The position numbers and the translations under genes are program-made. Shown here one piece after another: positions 1 to 9,653 of a stretch of 64,000 bases of DNA. How positions within the stretch are numbered: position 1 is the stretch's first letter; each line of letters starts with the position of its first letter. A model generated the notes under the pieces. That model was not told where the DNA came from, did no database searches, and was given only the letters and a program-made list of their open reading frames with translations. Source of the stretch: Mesostigma viride (lineage: Eukaryota > Streptophyta > Mesostigmatophyceae > Mesostigmatales > Mesostigmataceae); the NCBI GenBank assembly GCA_009746045.1, contig RPFO01000197.1, positions 62,001 to 126,000 of the forward strand, read 5' to 3'.

Positions 1-1207
1 TGCGGTGGGACCCTGGGGCCCCTCCGGCCCTGCCAGGGACTTGTCCTTGTTGCGACTAGAGGGGGCCTGCCCCCCAGAGCCGCTGGAGGTGCCCGTGACA
101 CCCTCCATGGGGGCTGCATCCCCCGCCAGCGCCGGAGGCGCCGGCGTCGCTGCCGGGGTCCCTGCGACCCCGGGCGCTTGTGTCGCCGCCGGGGTCCCTG
201 CGACCCCGGTGGCCTCCTCAGCCACCTGGCCCCCCACGCGGGCGGGGGAGCCTGCGGCTGAGGTTGGACCCTCTGACCTGCCAGAGGGTCCTGGGTGGCT
301 TCACCACCCATGGGCGTGTTGGGGGCGTCTGCCGCCCCGCGCCCCGTCGCAGGCGGCATCGCAGCCGCCTCACGCCTATCCGGGCCCCAGCCAACTGGCG
401 TGACTTGGGGCCACGCTGGCAACGGAGTCAGCGCGATCTCTGGTCTGGAGACCACGCGCAGCGCCTCTCTCTGGCGCTGCCTGGACGCCCACTGATCAAC
501 AGTGCCGGGGTTGTGCCGGCCGATTGGCGAAACAGTACAGCCAAACCGCCACCTGAACCAGTGGGAGCTGCATCCTAAGACGCCCCTCGATCAGCGAGTG
601 CACCCGATGAACCTCTATCGCGTGTATCTGCTCATCTGGAAGCAACTGAAAACGATCGAGCAAGATCCGGCCGTTCACCGCAATGAACGCCGGGATGTCG
701 TCCTCCCCAAGGGGGAGAAAATGGGGTGGGCGCCCGAACATGACCGGGGGCGGAACATGTTCCCCATACCGGTCAATGTCCATGGTGGCCATCTGTCGGC
801 CCACGGAAAGGTTGCCAGACGTCGCAGGTGTCTGCGACGAAAGCTCAAGCGAAGGCCGAGGCCTCGCAGGCGGCACCTCGCCATCCTCCTCGGAGGAATC
901 ACTCCGCTCACGACCCCCGTCACCTGCGACGGGGAACGTCGTGCCCGGGGGACCTGCCCCCCAGGTGCCATGGCGGACGAACCGCCAGTGGCAAACGGCC
1001 GCCCGCTCGCCATCCCCCGGGCGCCGGGCCCCACCTGCGGGCCCCGACGCCTGGGTTGGTCAGCGACCACCGTGCGGAAGGGACGTTGGGCGTCACCCTC
1101 GCATCGGTGGTGGAGGGCGTGCCCTCCGGCGAAAGGCGGGGTGAGGTGCGCCTGGCAGGCGCCTTCCCCTTGTTGTTGTTGCCGTTGTTGCCGTTGTTGG
1201 AAGCCAT
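1..1207 (-). pseudogene. inverted gag N-terminal fragment of a second retrotransposon copy
   Basis: The minus-strand ATG at 1207 follows a T-rich leader and opens an Asn/Gly-rich start (MASNNGNNGNNNKGK), then a Pro/Arg-rich segment. From about 1144 leftward the sequence is the reverse complement of 1706-2866 with only scattered differences. One T fewer than the forward copy near 1070 and a 2-base loss near 520 break the frame. On the other hand it keeps the correct frame at about 715, where the forward copy has lost one T. It continues beyond the left window edge. It is the 5' portion of a reverse-oriented copy of the same element and the only record here of the family's gag start codon. Confidence 0.7.
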
Positions 1208-1250
1208 ATCTTTTTTTTGCTTAAAAAAAATATCGAACTTTTCAGTCCAA

Positions 1251-1703
1251 GTTGGATGGAGACTAGGGACGACGAACAACTGCGAAAGCTGAGAGCGAAT
1301 GATGATTGTATTACAATAATACAATGAGAGAGAGATGAAAGCTGAGGGCTCAGAATGGAACTGGGCAGACTCGGGTGCTGTGGCACTCCCCAGTGCTACG
1401 CCTATATGCCTATGGCGGTGCTACCTGCAGCACACGACCAGTGGACAAGTGTACACTGCAATGCCATGCGACCACGTCACTAGCATCCAGCTAAGACTCG
1501 GCCCGTCAGGCCCGGCTACACCGGACCTGGCGGGTCGAACTAGCACCTAGGAACAGTCTGGCACTAACCGCACATCGGTCCACATGACACCTCAGTACCG
1601 TACACCCTGCCGTACTGTACTGAGGTGTCCCGCTCAGCCGCGGTAGGCAATACGCGGCGCGCAGGCCGGAAATCCGTGTGTCAGCCTAAGCATCTCATCT
1701 AAC
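1251..1703 (-). repeat. inverted LTR of the copia-type element
   Basis: These 453 bases are the near-exact reverse complement of the LTR at 9201-9653. The ends form an imperfect 8-bp inverted pair (GTTAGATG / CATCCAAC in LTR orientation), seven of eight matching. Its transcription-downstream side faces left into the inverted gag fragment. Its other end touches the truncated forward gag at about 1704 with no intervening sequence. Confidence 0.8.
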
Positions 1704-1705
1704 TC

Positions 1706-2929
1706 GCACCTCACCCCGCCTTTCGCCGGAGGGCACGCCCTCCACCACCGATGCGAGGGTGACGCCCAACGTCCCTTTCCGCACGGTGGTCGCTGACCAA
1801 CCCAGGCGTCGGGGCCCGCAGGTGGGGCCCGGCGCCCGGGGGATGGCGAGCGGGCGGCCGTTTGCCACTGGCGGTTTGTCCGCCATGGCACCTGGGGGGC
1901 AGGTCCCCCGGGCACGACGTTCACCCGTCGCAGGTGACGGGGGTCGTGAGCGGAGTGATTCCTCCGAGGAGGATGGCGAGGTGCCGCCTGCGAGGCCTCG
2001 GCCTTCGCTTGAGCTTTCGTCGCAGACACCTGCGACGTCTGGCAACCTTTCCGTGGGCCGACAGATGGCCACCATGGACATTGACCGGTATGGGGAACAT
2101 GTTCCGCCCCCGGTCATGTTCGGGCGCCCACCCCATTTCTCCCCCTTGGGGAGGACGACATCCCGGCGTTCATTGCGGTGAACGGCCGGATCTTGCTCGA
2201 TCGTTTTCAGTTGCTTCCAGATGAGCAGATACACGCGATAGAGGTTCATCGGGTGCACTCGCTGGTCGAGGGGCGTCTTAGGATGCAGCTCCCACTGGTT
2301 CAGGTGGCGGTTTGGCTGTACTGTTTCGCCAATCGGCCGCGGCACAACCCCGGCACTGTTGATCAGTGGGCGTCCAGGCAGCGCCAGAGAGAGGCGCTGC
2401 GCGTGGTCTCCAGACCAGAGATCGCGCTGACTCCGTTGCCAGCGTGGCCCCAAGTCACGCCAGTTGGCTGGGGCCCGGATAGGCGTGAGGCGGCTGCGAT
2501 GCCGCCTGCGACGGGGCGCGGGGCGGCAGAAGCCCCCAACACGCCCATGGGTGGTGAAGCCACCCAGGACCCTCTGGCAGGTCAGAGGGTCCAACCTCAG
2601 CCGCAGGCTCCCCCGCCCCGCGTGGGGGGCCAGGTGGCTGAGGAGGCCACCGGGGTCGCAGGGACCCCGGCGGCGACACAAGCGCCCGGGGTCGCAGGGA
2701 CCCCGGCAGCGACGCCGGCGCCTCCGGCGCTGGCGGGGGATGCAGCCCCCATGGAGGGTGTCACGGGCACCTCCAGCGGCTCTGGGGGGCAGGCCCCCTC
2801 TAGTCGCACCAAGGACAAGTCCCTGGCAGGGCCGGAGGGGCCCCAGGGTCCCACCGCAGCTGGGCAGCAACCAGCACTGCTGGAGGGCGACCTGCAAGGT
2901 CGCGACTTCATCACCCTGGTGATGAGGCC
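1706..2929 (+). pseudogene. gag N-terminal region, frameshifted
   Basis: An Arg/Pro/Gly/Ala-rich reading frame from about 1706 contains SDSSEEDGEVPP and a conserved block reading MDIDRYGEHVPPPVMFGRPPHF. It loses frame at about 2137, where one T is missing compared with the inverted copy. The product resumes at 2178 with NGRILLDRFQLLPDEQIHAIE and a long Pro/Ala/Thr-rich linker. A second frame change near 2920 leads into the 2930-6361 frame. The start codon is absent because the copy begins inside gag. Composition suggests a disordered N-terminal extension of Gag; no domain is recognised. The breaks could be true decay, natural frameshift sites or assembly error in GC-rich sequence. Confidence 0.6.
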
Positions 2930-4324
2930 GTGTGGCGTGCCATACAGACAGCCACAGCCTCCTTCCGTGGGCTGGCCGACAGGAGCCAGCAGATGCATGT
3001 CGCGGAGGCGGGCAGCCTGGTGTGTGCAATCATCACGCACATCCTGGGCCTACCCAACCTCCAAGAGGGCACACGCAGGGTGTGCGACGACCTGCTGCCT
3101 GCCCTGCAGGCTCTCCTCTCAGGGAGGAGGGTGCAGGGCAGCAGGGTGCGTCTGGTGCGTTTGCTGGAGCTCCTACACAACGCCATCCTGAGAGGGGCGG
3201 GTAGGTGGCTAACTCTGCCTACCTGGTTGCATCACAATCTTACTAACCCTACTGACGATGACGTGTCCCTCTCTCCCACCTTCCATGATTGGGAGGAGGC
3301 CCGCAGCAGGAGGCGGGAAGTGACACACACTCACACCCCCAACCAGCCCACCCCTATGTTGTCTAACCCTCCTACACAGCCCATGTTTGCCCATCCTGCT
3401 CAGCTCACTCAAGTAGCACTTCCCTCTCAGCAGGTCTCTCCTGTGAATGCTGCAGCAGCAACACCATCTTCTCCCTCTCCCCCTGCATCCCCCTCTAGGC
3501 TACCCACTTACAATGAAAACCGTCCTGTGGATAGGATTAATGTCAGGGGGCTGCCTGAGGGGTATACTAGGGAGCAGGGGAATCATGCACTTCTCTCTCT
3601 GCAGCTGGCTAGGGAGGAACTGAATGTCAAGAATTGGTTTGGATCTCTCATGCAGGGGGATTTTTACCATCAGTCCTCTTCTCAGATTCAGAATCTCATT
3701 CTTGTCTTCCAGCGTAGGTATCCCAAGTGGCAGGACACGCAGGCTAGGGCAGTTTGGGAGGCTTTCATGAAGGAGCTAACTGACCTCCTCTCCACCCCCT
3801 CATCTGTGGACATCTATGGGGCATTCAGGTGGGTAGAGGAATACAGGGTCACATCAGTGGACTATGTGGCTGAGACAAAGAAATATGAGCTAGCCATCAA
3901 AGCACGTCCTGATGTCCAGCAGCTAGATCACAAGTTCTTGCTGCGTTCCTTCCTTGAGAAACTCAAACTTGACAAAAACACCTACGCCATGCTTGCAACA
4001 GGAATGGCAAAGTACTGGGAGGACATGAAGGAGGCATTGGATTATATCAAGCTGGCCTTGGCTCCCCTTAGCCAGGGGGCCATGGGCACCTCTGTAAAGA
4101 GGGTCAGGGGGGAAGAGAGGGAGGAGGAGGATAGGGAGAGGGAAGACAGGAGCAAGAGACCTGTCACTATGGCAGAAGTCAAGTCCCTGCTGGGACAAAT
4201 GTTTAAGGGCAAGGGCAAGGGCAAGGGCAAGGGCAAGGGCAAGGGCAGGGGCTGGGGCAAGGGCAAGGGTAAGGGGCAGTCTCCCTCCAAGGGGGGCAGC
4301 TCCAGCAACAACAACAACAACAGT

Positions 4325-4372
<48 letters not shown>

Positions 4373-6361
4373 AACAACAACAACAACAAGAAGCAGGACA
4401 AGGAGGACAAGTCTTCTCAGCGGTGCACCCGCTGTGGCATGAAGTACCACCTGCGGCCCACCTGCCGCAAGAACGTGGACGAGCTGGGGCATTTGGACGT
4501 CCTGTGCCACAAGTGCCACGGGCCGCCCCACGGTGACCCCAAGGACTGCAAGCGGCCTCCTTACGGCAAGAAGTGTGAGTCTCCCTCTCATGCTGGCTTG
4601 AGTGTGCCTGCTTCACCTTCTTCTTCTGCATGCCCCACTGTCAGAGCAGTGAGCAGTTCTGGAAAGGTGCTACAGCTGGTTTCAGAAGATTATGTCTCTA
4701 AACCAACCTTCACATCTATGGTTCCCAAGGTGTGCAGAGTGTCCCCAGCAGAGGATGCTCAGATCAGTTTTCAGGAGCTTGCTTTGCAGTTGCATTTCCT
4801 TTATGGGCATGAAGTGAGTGCAGAGGTGGTGGCAGCAGCAATAGGGGGGGCAGCACTCAGACGTGCATGCCAGGTGGTCAGATCCCACTGCCAGCATTGT
4901 CAGTTCAATGCACCCAAACCCCCTAAGTGGCATGTAGCTACCCCACCTAAGAGCAAGGGCAGGGTGGTAGGAGATGTCTTTCATATCAAAGGACAATCTT
5001 ACTTGGCACTTAAAGATGCATGGTCAAGGTACACAACCATTGAACCATTACCTGGAATGGACAAGACACAGTTGCTCAGGGCTCTCTTGATTGCTCAGGC
5101 CAGGTACTACCCTGTGGAGGCATTGTTACTGGATCAGCAGTTCACATGTCTTGCCAATGAACCAGGGTGTGAGGCTATTGATCTGGCTGGGCTAGAAGAT
5201 CATGAGAGGCAAGGCATTATTGAAAGGGCCATCAGGTCCATTAAAACCCTTGTAGCCAAAGAAGATGGCAATCTGCTGGCTGACAGTGGGTCCTATGCTG
5301 ACAGAGCTCTGTGGTCCACCAGGTTGTGCCAAGTCCTCAACAGGAGGCCACTCATGAAAACCCCACAAGGGGTGGTCATTACACCAGATGGATTGCATGC
5401 AGGCATTTATCCACCTGAGGTACTAGCCCTCTACAACGCACAGCGAGCACAGACAGCTAGCAGGTTAGCTGTCAAGGATGCAAAGCATCCACGTCCCACC
5501 TTCAGAGAAGGGGATCAGGTCCTATTCTACAAGGAGTCGGGACTAGGCAAGGTGGGTACCTGGCATGGGCCAGCCACCATCCTAAAGTTTAACACCACTG
5601 GCAGGACAGTGTTAGTTAAACACAATGACACGGGAAAAATTCACAGGTGTTCACCTCACAGGATGAAATTGTATTTTCCAACTGTGTCAGACGTGGCAGA
5701 GGAGGAAGAGCTGTTGGCCGACAGCCCTGTACAGTTGCCTGGCATCCCAGCGTTGCCCAGTGAGTGGTTGTTTGGAACACCCACTGGTGAGTGTGAGAGC
5801 CACACCCACTGTGACACCCAGGTCACCCTTGATGATTGCAGGCAGTCACTGCAGGATTGGCCCCCTGCAGCAGAGGGTCACATTGGCAAAACAGGTGATC
5901 AGCAACCTATCACCTCTACAAGTGTGAACATAGCTCAGCCACTAGCTGCACCTTCCAAACGCAGCCTAGCAGACGCTGTTCGCATTTTACAAGCAGCTCA
6001 TAGAGCCAAAGCTCAAACTGCTGCAGGATCAGCTAAGGTGGGGAAGGTTGGGCAGAATGACAATAGCCCATTTATGGTTGCAGTGGACACACAAGCCCAG
6101 GTCAGCATTATCAGTGCCCTGGCTGTGCCCCATTTGCCTTTGGAACCTTCACCCTGGCACCATGTGGCTGATTTCTCAGGGCAGTCATCCCTCAAGGTAT
6201 TAGGTCAGGTCATGTTGACTATACTCGGTATCCCCACTCCTTTTCAGGTATTGGAAGGTTATAAAGGGAATGCTTTGTTGGGGGATCCTTTTCTCTGTTA
6301 CCCTGGTGTCTCATATCCAGTGATAGACTATCCATCCAGGACATGGGTGGTGTTGATCTGA
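2930..6361 (+). CDS. Gag-integrase-protease polyprotein of copia-type retrotransposon
   Basis: This 1143-residue frame starts in gag; residues about 190-400 look like a Gag capsid region (NVKNWFGSLMQGDFY). They are followed by a KG-repeat stretch and an Asn run. Two CCHC zinc knuckles follow: C499-x2-C-x4-H507-x4-C512 and a second beginning at C526. The integrase has an HHCC finger (H622, H627, C654, C657), catalytic candidates D682, D735 and E765, and an SH3-like tail around VGTWHGPATIL. An aspartic-protease-like segment lies after the integrase: D1053 in VAVDTQAQVSIIS, then ALLGDPFL. Copia elements normally encode protease before integrase, so this order is unusual. The D735-E765 spacing (29 residues) is also shorter than the usual 35. 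The real start is probably upstream in another frame. The last 19 bases overlap the RT frame. Confidence 0.8.
4205..4275 (+). repeat. GGGCAA hexanucleotide repeat inside gag
   Basis: About twelve in-frame copies of GGGCAA and close variants encode alternating Lys-Gly. This basic low-complexity stretch precedes the zinc knuckles, so RNA binding is a reasonable guess. Confidence 0.9.
4305..4389 (+). repeat. AAC trinucleotide repeat inside gag
   Basis: About 28 AAC-type codons, with rare AGT/AAT variants, encode an almost pure Asn run. The frame survives because the unit is a triplet. The tract separates the Lys-Gly stretch from the first zinc knuckle. Confidence 0.9.
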
Positions 6362-8133
6362 ATCATTTCAAAATTTCTCTTGAAAAACTTCTTAACACCA
6401 ACATTGCTTCTGTAAAATTTGCTACACCCAAGTATGCCCCAGGGCAAGAACCCTGTGTGGCAGACCTGGTTCACAACCAAAAACTTCATCCCAACTCATT
6501 TGGATTGGGCAAGCATGATGTGGCTAAAATGTCTCCTCTTTCTTATGAACAGATAGAGCAAGACTGTCGCACACACATAGGATTCCTAAAATGGGTGGAG
6601 GCCTTTAACAAGGCCAGGGAAGAATGGGTAGTGCCAGATCCTCTTAGTCCTTCTCATACTCCCCCTGTCACACCTATTGACAAAAAGCCTGCAGGGTGCA
6701 AGCACTTGCGCCTGAAGTTTGTGTGTAAACATAAGCCAGCAGCAGATGGGTCAGTCATCTTTCATGCTAGACCTTGTGTGACAGAGTTCAAGGGCACCAC
6801 TGATCTGACAGAGGCAGAGTTGTACACGCCAGGCATTCAGCAAACATCCCTAAAAATCTTGCTGTCTGTCTTTGTGGGTCATCTCAATGATGGGGATGAC
6901 TATATCTGTAAGGCTACAGACATTAAAAGGGCTTTCCTGAAAGGCTCACCTGAGATAGCACAACAAGTGTGGCATGGTCAGGTGTACGTAGTCTCCACTC
7001 CCAGAGTTTGGGCAAAACACATCCCTCAGCAGTACCTGAAAGCTAACATAGGTGTTGAAGGGCTGCAATCAGCTCCTCGCATTTTCAGGATGTCAGCTCA
7101 GGCTGTGTTTGAAAAGTTAGGGGCTAGATATGATGACATAGACCCTTGCTTCTTTGTGGTCCCACACCCTCATGGCATTCTCACCTTTGTGTGGCATGGG
7201 GATGATCAGCTGATTGCTGGGCCAAGGCGTGCTGTGGATGATTTTATTCAACAAGTGTCACAGCATTTTGAGATTGGCAAGCAAGTAGAGCTGGGCACCA
7301 CTGCCATAAAATTTTGTGGCACAATGTTACAACTCCAGCAGCATCAAAACCAGTGGGTGTGTGCACTCTACTCTCCCAATGATTACATGCACAGCTGCTT
7401 GGAGGTTTTGCAAACAAAAATCAAACCTGGAGCCTGTCCTACCATTAGAGGCAAGCTGGGGTGGTTGTGCTCAACGTGTGCACCTCACCTGGCTGTGGTT
7501 AGCAGAGTTGATGATGATGTCTTGATGCAAGTAGGTCACAAAGCCATCACCAAAACTCTCCAGGAGGGCCCTCCCCTTATCTTGCACTCCTTGGATCTCC
7601 ACAAAACCATTCACATCCAAGCTATGATGGATAGTTCCATGGAGTCCAGGCAGATTACCAAGATGCAGGCAAGGGAGTCAGGCTTGTATTTTGTGCAGAA
7701 TGATGATGCACCCTTGTCTCTCATTTCATGGTACAGCCGGTTGCATAGACGCAAGGCTGTCAGCAGCAATGCTGCTGAGTGCAGGGCAGTGGTGTCAGCA
7801 GTGCTTCATGCCAGGTACTTGAATCATGTGCTGGTTTGGTTGCAGATGCAAGCAGGCAGCAATGCTGGGGTGGTGGCACACTTGCTCACTGACAGTCAGT
7901 CAGTCCTCAGTTTCCTTGCTAACCCCTATGCTGTCCACACTGATCTTGACTGGGTGGTCCTGAAACAGGAGTCCACCTACTGGGAGTCCACCCGTCACGT
8001 GGAGGACAAACACAACGCTGCTGATGCACTCACTAAAGTGCCTCAGCAGGCAGCTGAACAATATCAGCTGTTGTACCACTTGATGAACCCCTATGGCAAG
8101 CAGGCAACCCTGCCCCATAGGGGGGACGCCTAG
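6343..8133 (+). CDS. reverse transcriptase-RNase H of copia-type retrotransposon
   Basis: The 596-residue product carries copia-type reverse transcriptase landmarks. KATDIKRAFLKG holds catalytic D193, GLQSAPRIF matches the copia GLKQAPRAW block, and FVWHGDDQLIAG holds D287-D288 in place of the usual YVDD. The C-terminal part is a copia-type RNase H: SLISWYSRLHRRKAVSSNAAE, then LLTDSQSVL and HVEDKHNAADALTK. The frame is -1 relative to the preceding polyprotein, overlaps it by 19 bases from this ATG, and is open upstream to about 6265. Expression by -1 frameshifting or reinitiation is therefore possible. It would copy element RNA into cDNA. No internal stop is present. The aromatic residue normally before x-D-D is replaced (H-G-D-D), which may affect activity. 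Confidence 0.88.
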   Translation: MGGVDLNHFKISLEKLLNTNIASVKFATPKYAPGQEPCVADLVHNQKLHPNSFGLGKHDVAKMSPLSYEQIEQDCRTHIGFLKWVEAFNKAREEWVVPDPLSPSHTPPVTPIDKKPAGCKHLRLKFVCKHKPAADGSVIFHARPCVTEFKGTTDLTEAELYTPGIQQTSLKILLSVFVGHLNDGDDYICKATDIKRAFLKGSPEIAQQVWHGQVYVVSTPRVWAKHIPQQYLKANIGVEGLQSAPRIFRMSAQAVFEKLGARYDDIDPCFFVVPHPHGILTFVWHGDDQLIAGPRRAVDDFIQQVSQHFEIGKQVELGTTAIKFCGTMLQLQQHQNQWVCALYSPNDYMHSCLEVLQTKIKPGACPTIRGKLGWLCSTCAPHLAVVSRVDDDVLMQVGHKAITKTLQEGPPLILHSLDLHKTIHIQAMMDSSMESRQITKMQARESGLYFVQNDDAPLSLISWYSRLHRRKAVSSNAAECRAVVSAVLHARYLNHVLVWLQMQAGSNAGVVAHLLTDSQSVLSFLANPYAVHTDLDWVVLKQESTYWESTRHVEDKHNAADALTKVPQQAAEQYQLLYHLMNPYGKQATLPHRGDA

Positions 8134-9200
8134 CAGGGTCCTGTTCACCAGGGCCGCCTAGGTCACCCAGTACCCCTTGGGCAGGTCCAAGGGGTAGGTT
8201 GTGGCTTCCAGCAAGGGGGGTTGGTTGGAGTCTGTTTTCATACATCTGCGTGCCCTATGCCCAATAAAATCTGTTTTGATTTTCTCAACACCATGGAATT
8301 TCGTTATGCACACCTTCATAGGTGGGCATGGGATGTATCTCACACCTTTATTCCCTAGGGCGTATGCCTTGGTGGAATGGCCTTGAGCTCAGTGGCTCAG
8401 GTGCCCCCATTCAAGTGGAGGGTCAAAGCTCCCTTGACAGGTGGTTACCCAGGACCCCAGTTCACTGTGGATATCCTGGGCCACCTGGCCTTACTGTTCA
8501 GTGGCAGTAAGGCATGGGTGCTGTCATGTTGTCTAGTACAACGTGCTCAGCACAGGTGCAGGATGAAATATTCCTGTCACCTGTCACCAGGACTTCAGTC
8601 ACCCATGTGCAGGGCAGGGGTGGCTGGTCTCCCACGTTGTGCAGGTGCAATGTGGCCAGGTCCAGGATGTCATAGTCCTGTCACCTGTCACTCGGACTTC
8701 AGCCCCCTCTGTGCAGGGCAGGGGTGGCTGGTCCTCACATGTTGTGCAGGTACAACATGGACAGTGCAGGGTGCAATAAACCTGTCCACTGTCACTCCTC
8801 AGGTTGCAGGTAACCTGAGCTCAGTTGACCCAGCCTGGCTGGGTATTTTCTCTCTGAGTGGGCGATGATGATGGAACAACATGGAACCTCTTAAACGGTT
8901 ACCTTGGCATTTTTTTTACAAGGGCTCTCTTGGCTGGTGGTGCACTCCCTGGATAGGCAGACAGGCATAGCTATCTCCCTTGTGAGCTCGCGAGGAGGAG
9001 GAACTCCCCGGGCATGTTGAGCTAAACGTGATGCCATCACAAGTATTGCACGAGTTCTGGGGCCCATCTTTTTCAGTCCAGATGTTGCAGTATGGGTGTC
9101 AGTTGCTCAGCACCTCAGTCAGCTTGGAGTCAGTCTCCTAGCTGGGCAGGGTCAGGCTTGAAGTCGCTAGCCTTCAACCTGAAAGGAAAACATAATGGGA
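8134..9200 (+). other. retrotransposon 3' noncoding region
   Basis: No convincing coding frame follows the RT stop. AATAAA occurs near 8264. A 108-base direct duplication is visible at about 8570-8790, sharing GTGCAGGGCAGGGGTGGCTG at 8608 and 8716. A purine-rich run (GAAAGGAAAACATAATGGGA, ending at 9200) directly precedes the LTR and is the likely polypurine tract. Confidence 0.6.
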
Positions 9201-9653
9201 GTTAGATGAGATGCTTAGGCTGACACACGGATTTCCGGCCTGCGCGCCGCGTATTGCCTACCGCGGCTGAGCGGGACACCTCAGTACAGTACGGCAGGGT
9301 GTACGGTACTGAGGTGTCATGTGGACCGATGTGCGGTTAGTGCCAGACTGTTCCTAGGTGCTAGCTCGACCCGCCAGGTCCGGTGTAGCCGGGCCTGACG
9401 GGCCGAGTCTTAGCTGGATGCTAGTGACGTGGTCGCATGGCATTGCAGTGTACACTTGTCCACTGGTCGTGTGCTGCAGGTAGCACCGCCATAGGCATAT
9501 AGGCGTAGCACTGGGGAGTGCCACAGCACCCGAGTCTGCCCAGTTCCATTCTGAGCCCTCAGCTTTCATCTCTCTCTCATTGTATTATTGTAATACAATC
9601 ATCATTCGCTCTCAGCTTTCGCAGTTGTTCGTCGTCCCTAGTCTCCATCCAAC
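9201..9653 (+). repeat. 3' LTR of copia-type element
   Basis: The 453 bases match the inverted LTR at 1251-1703. The ends are GTTAGATG and CATCCAAC; a strict TG...CA reading would trim it to 9207-9651. A polypurine-like run precedes it and 40-bp satellite begins immediately after it, so the element lies in the satellite. The target duplication cannot be tested because the other end is outside the window. Confidence 0.8.

Larger units (their letters stand above)
1..2866. repeat. large inverted repeat, 1.15-kb arms around an LTR
   Basis: Arm 1-1144 and arm 1706-2866 are reverse complements with a few substitutions and small indels. The roughly 560-base spacer is the short gag start plus the inverted LTR. 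The left arm runs off the window, so its true length is unknown. Confidence 0.85.
1706..9653 (+). mobile_element. Ty1/copia-type LTR retrotransposon lacking its own 5' LTR
   Basis: The body reads gag, two zinc knuckles, integrase, aspartic protease-like region, reverse transcriptase and RNase H, followed by a 1-kb noncoding tail and one forward LTR (9201-9653) that directly abuts the 40-bp satellite. The reverse transcriptase and RNase H signatures are copia-like. Instead of a forward 5' LTR, an inverted LTR (1251-1703) stands immediately upstream, and the first part of gag, including its start codon, is missing; it survives only in the inverted fragment at 1-1207. The gag segment 1706-2929 is broken by frameshifts, whereas the two pol frames are open over 5.2 kb, so the copy is fairly young but probably not autonomous as it stands. 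Confidence 0.85.

Noticed and set aside
920-1324. The minus frame beginning inside the inverted LTR (start at 1324) as a protein
   Set aside because: Its first part is LTR and leader sequence. The plausible gag start is the ATG at 1207.
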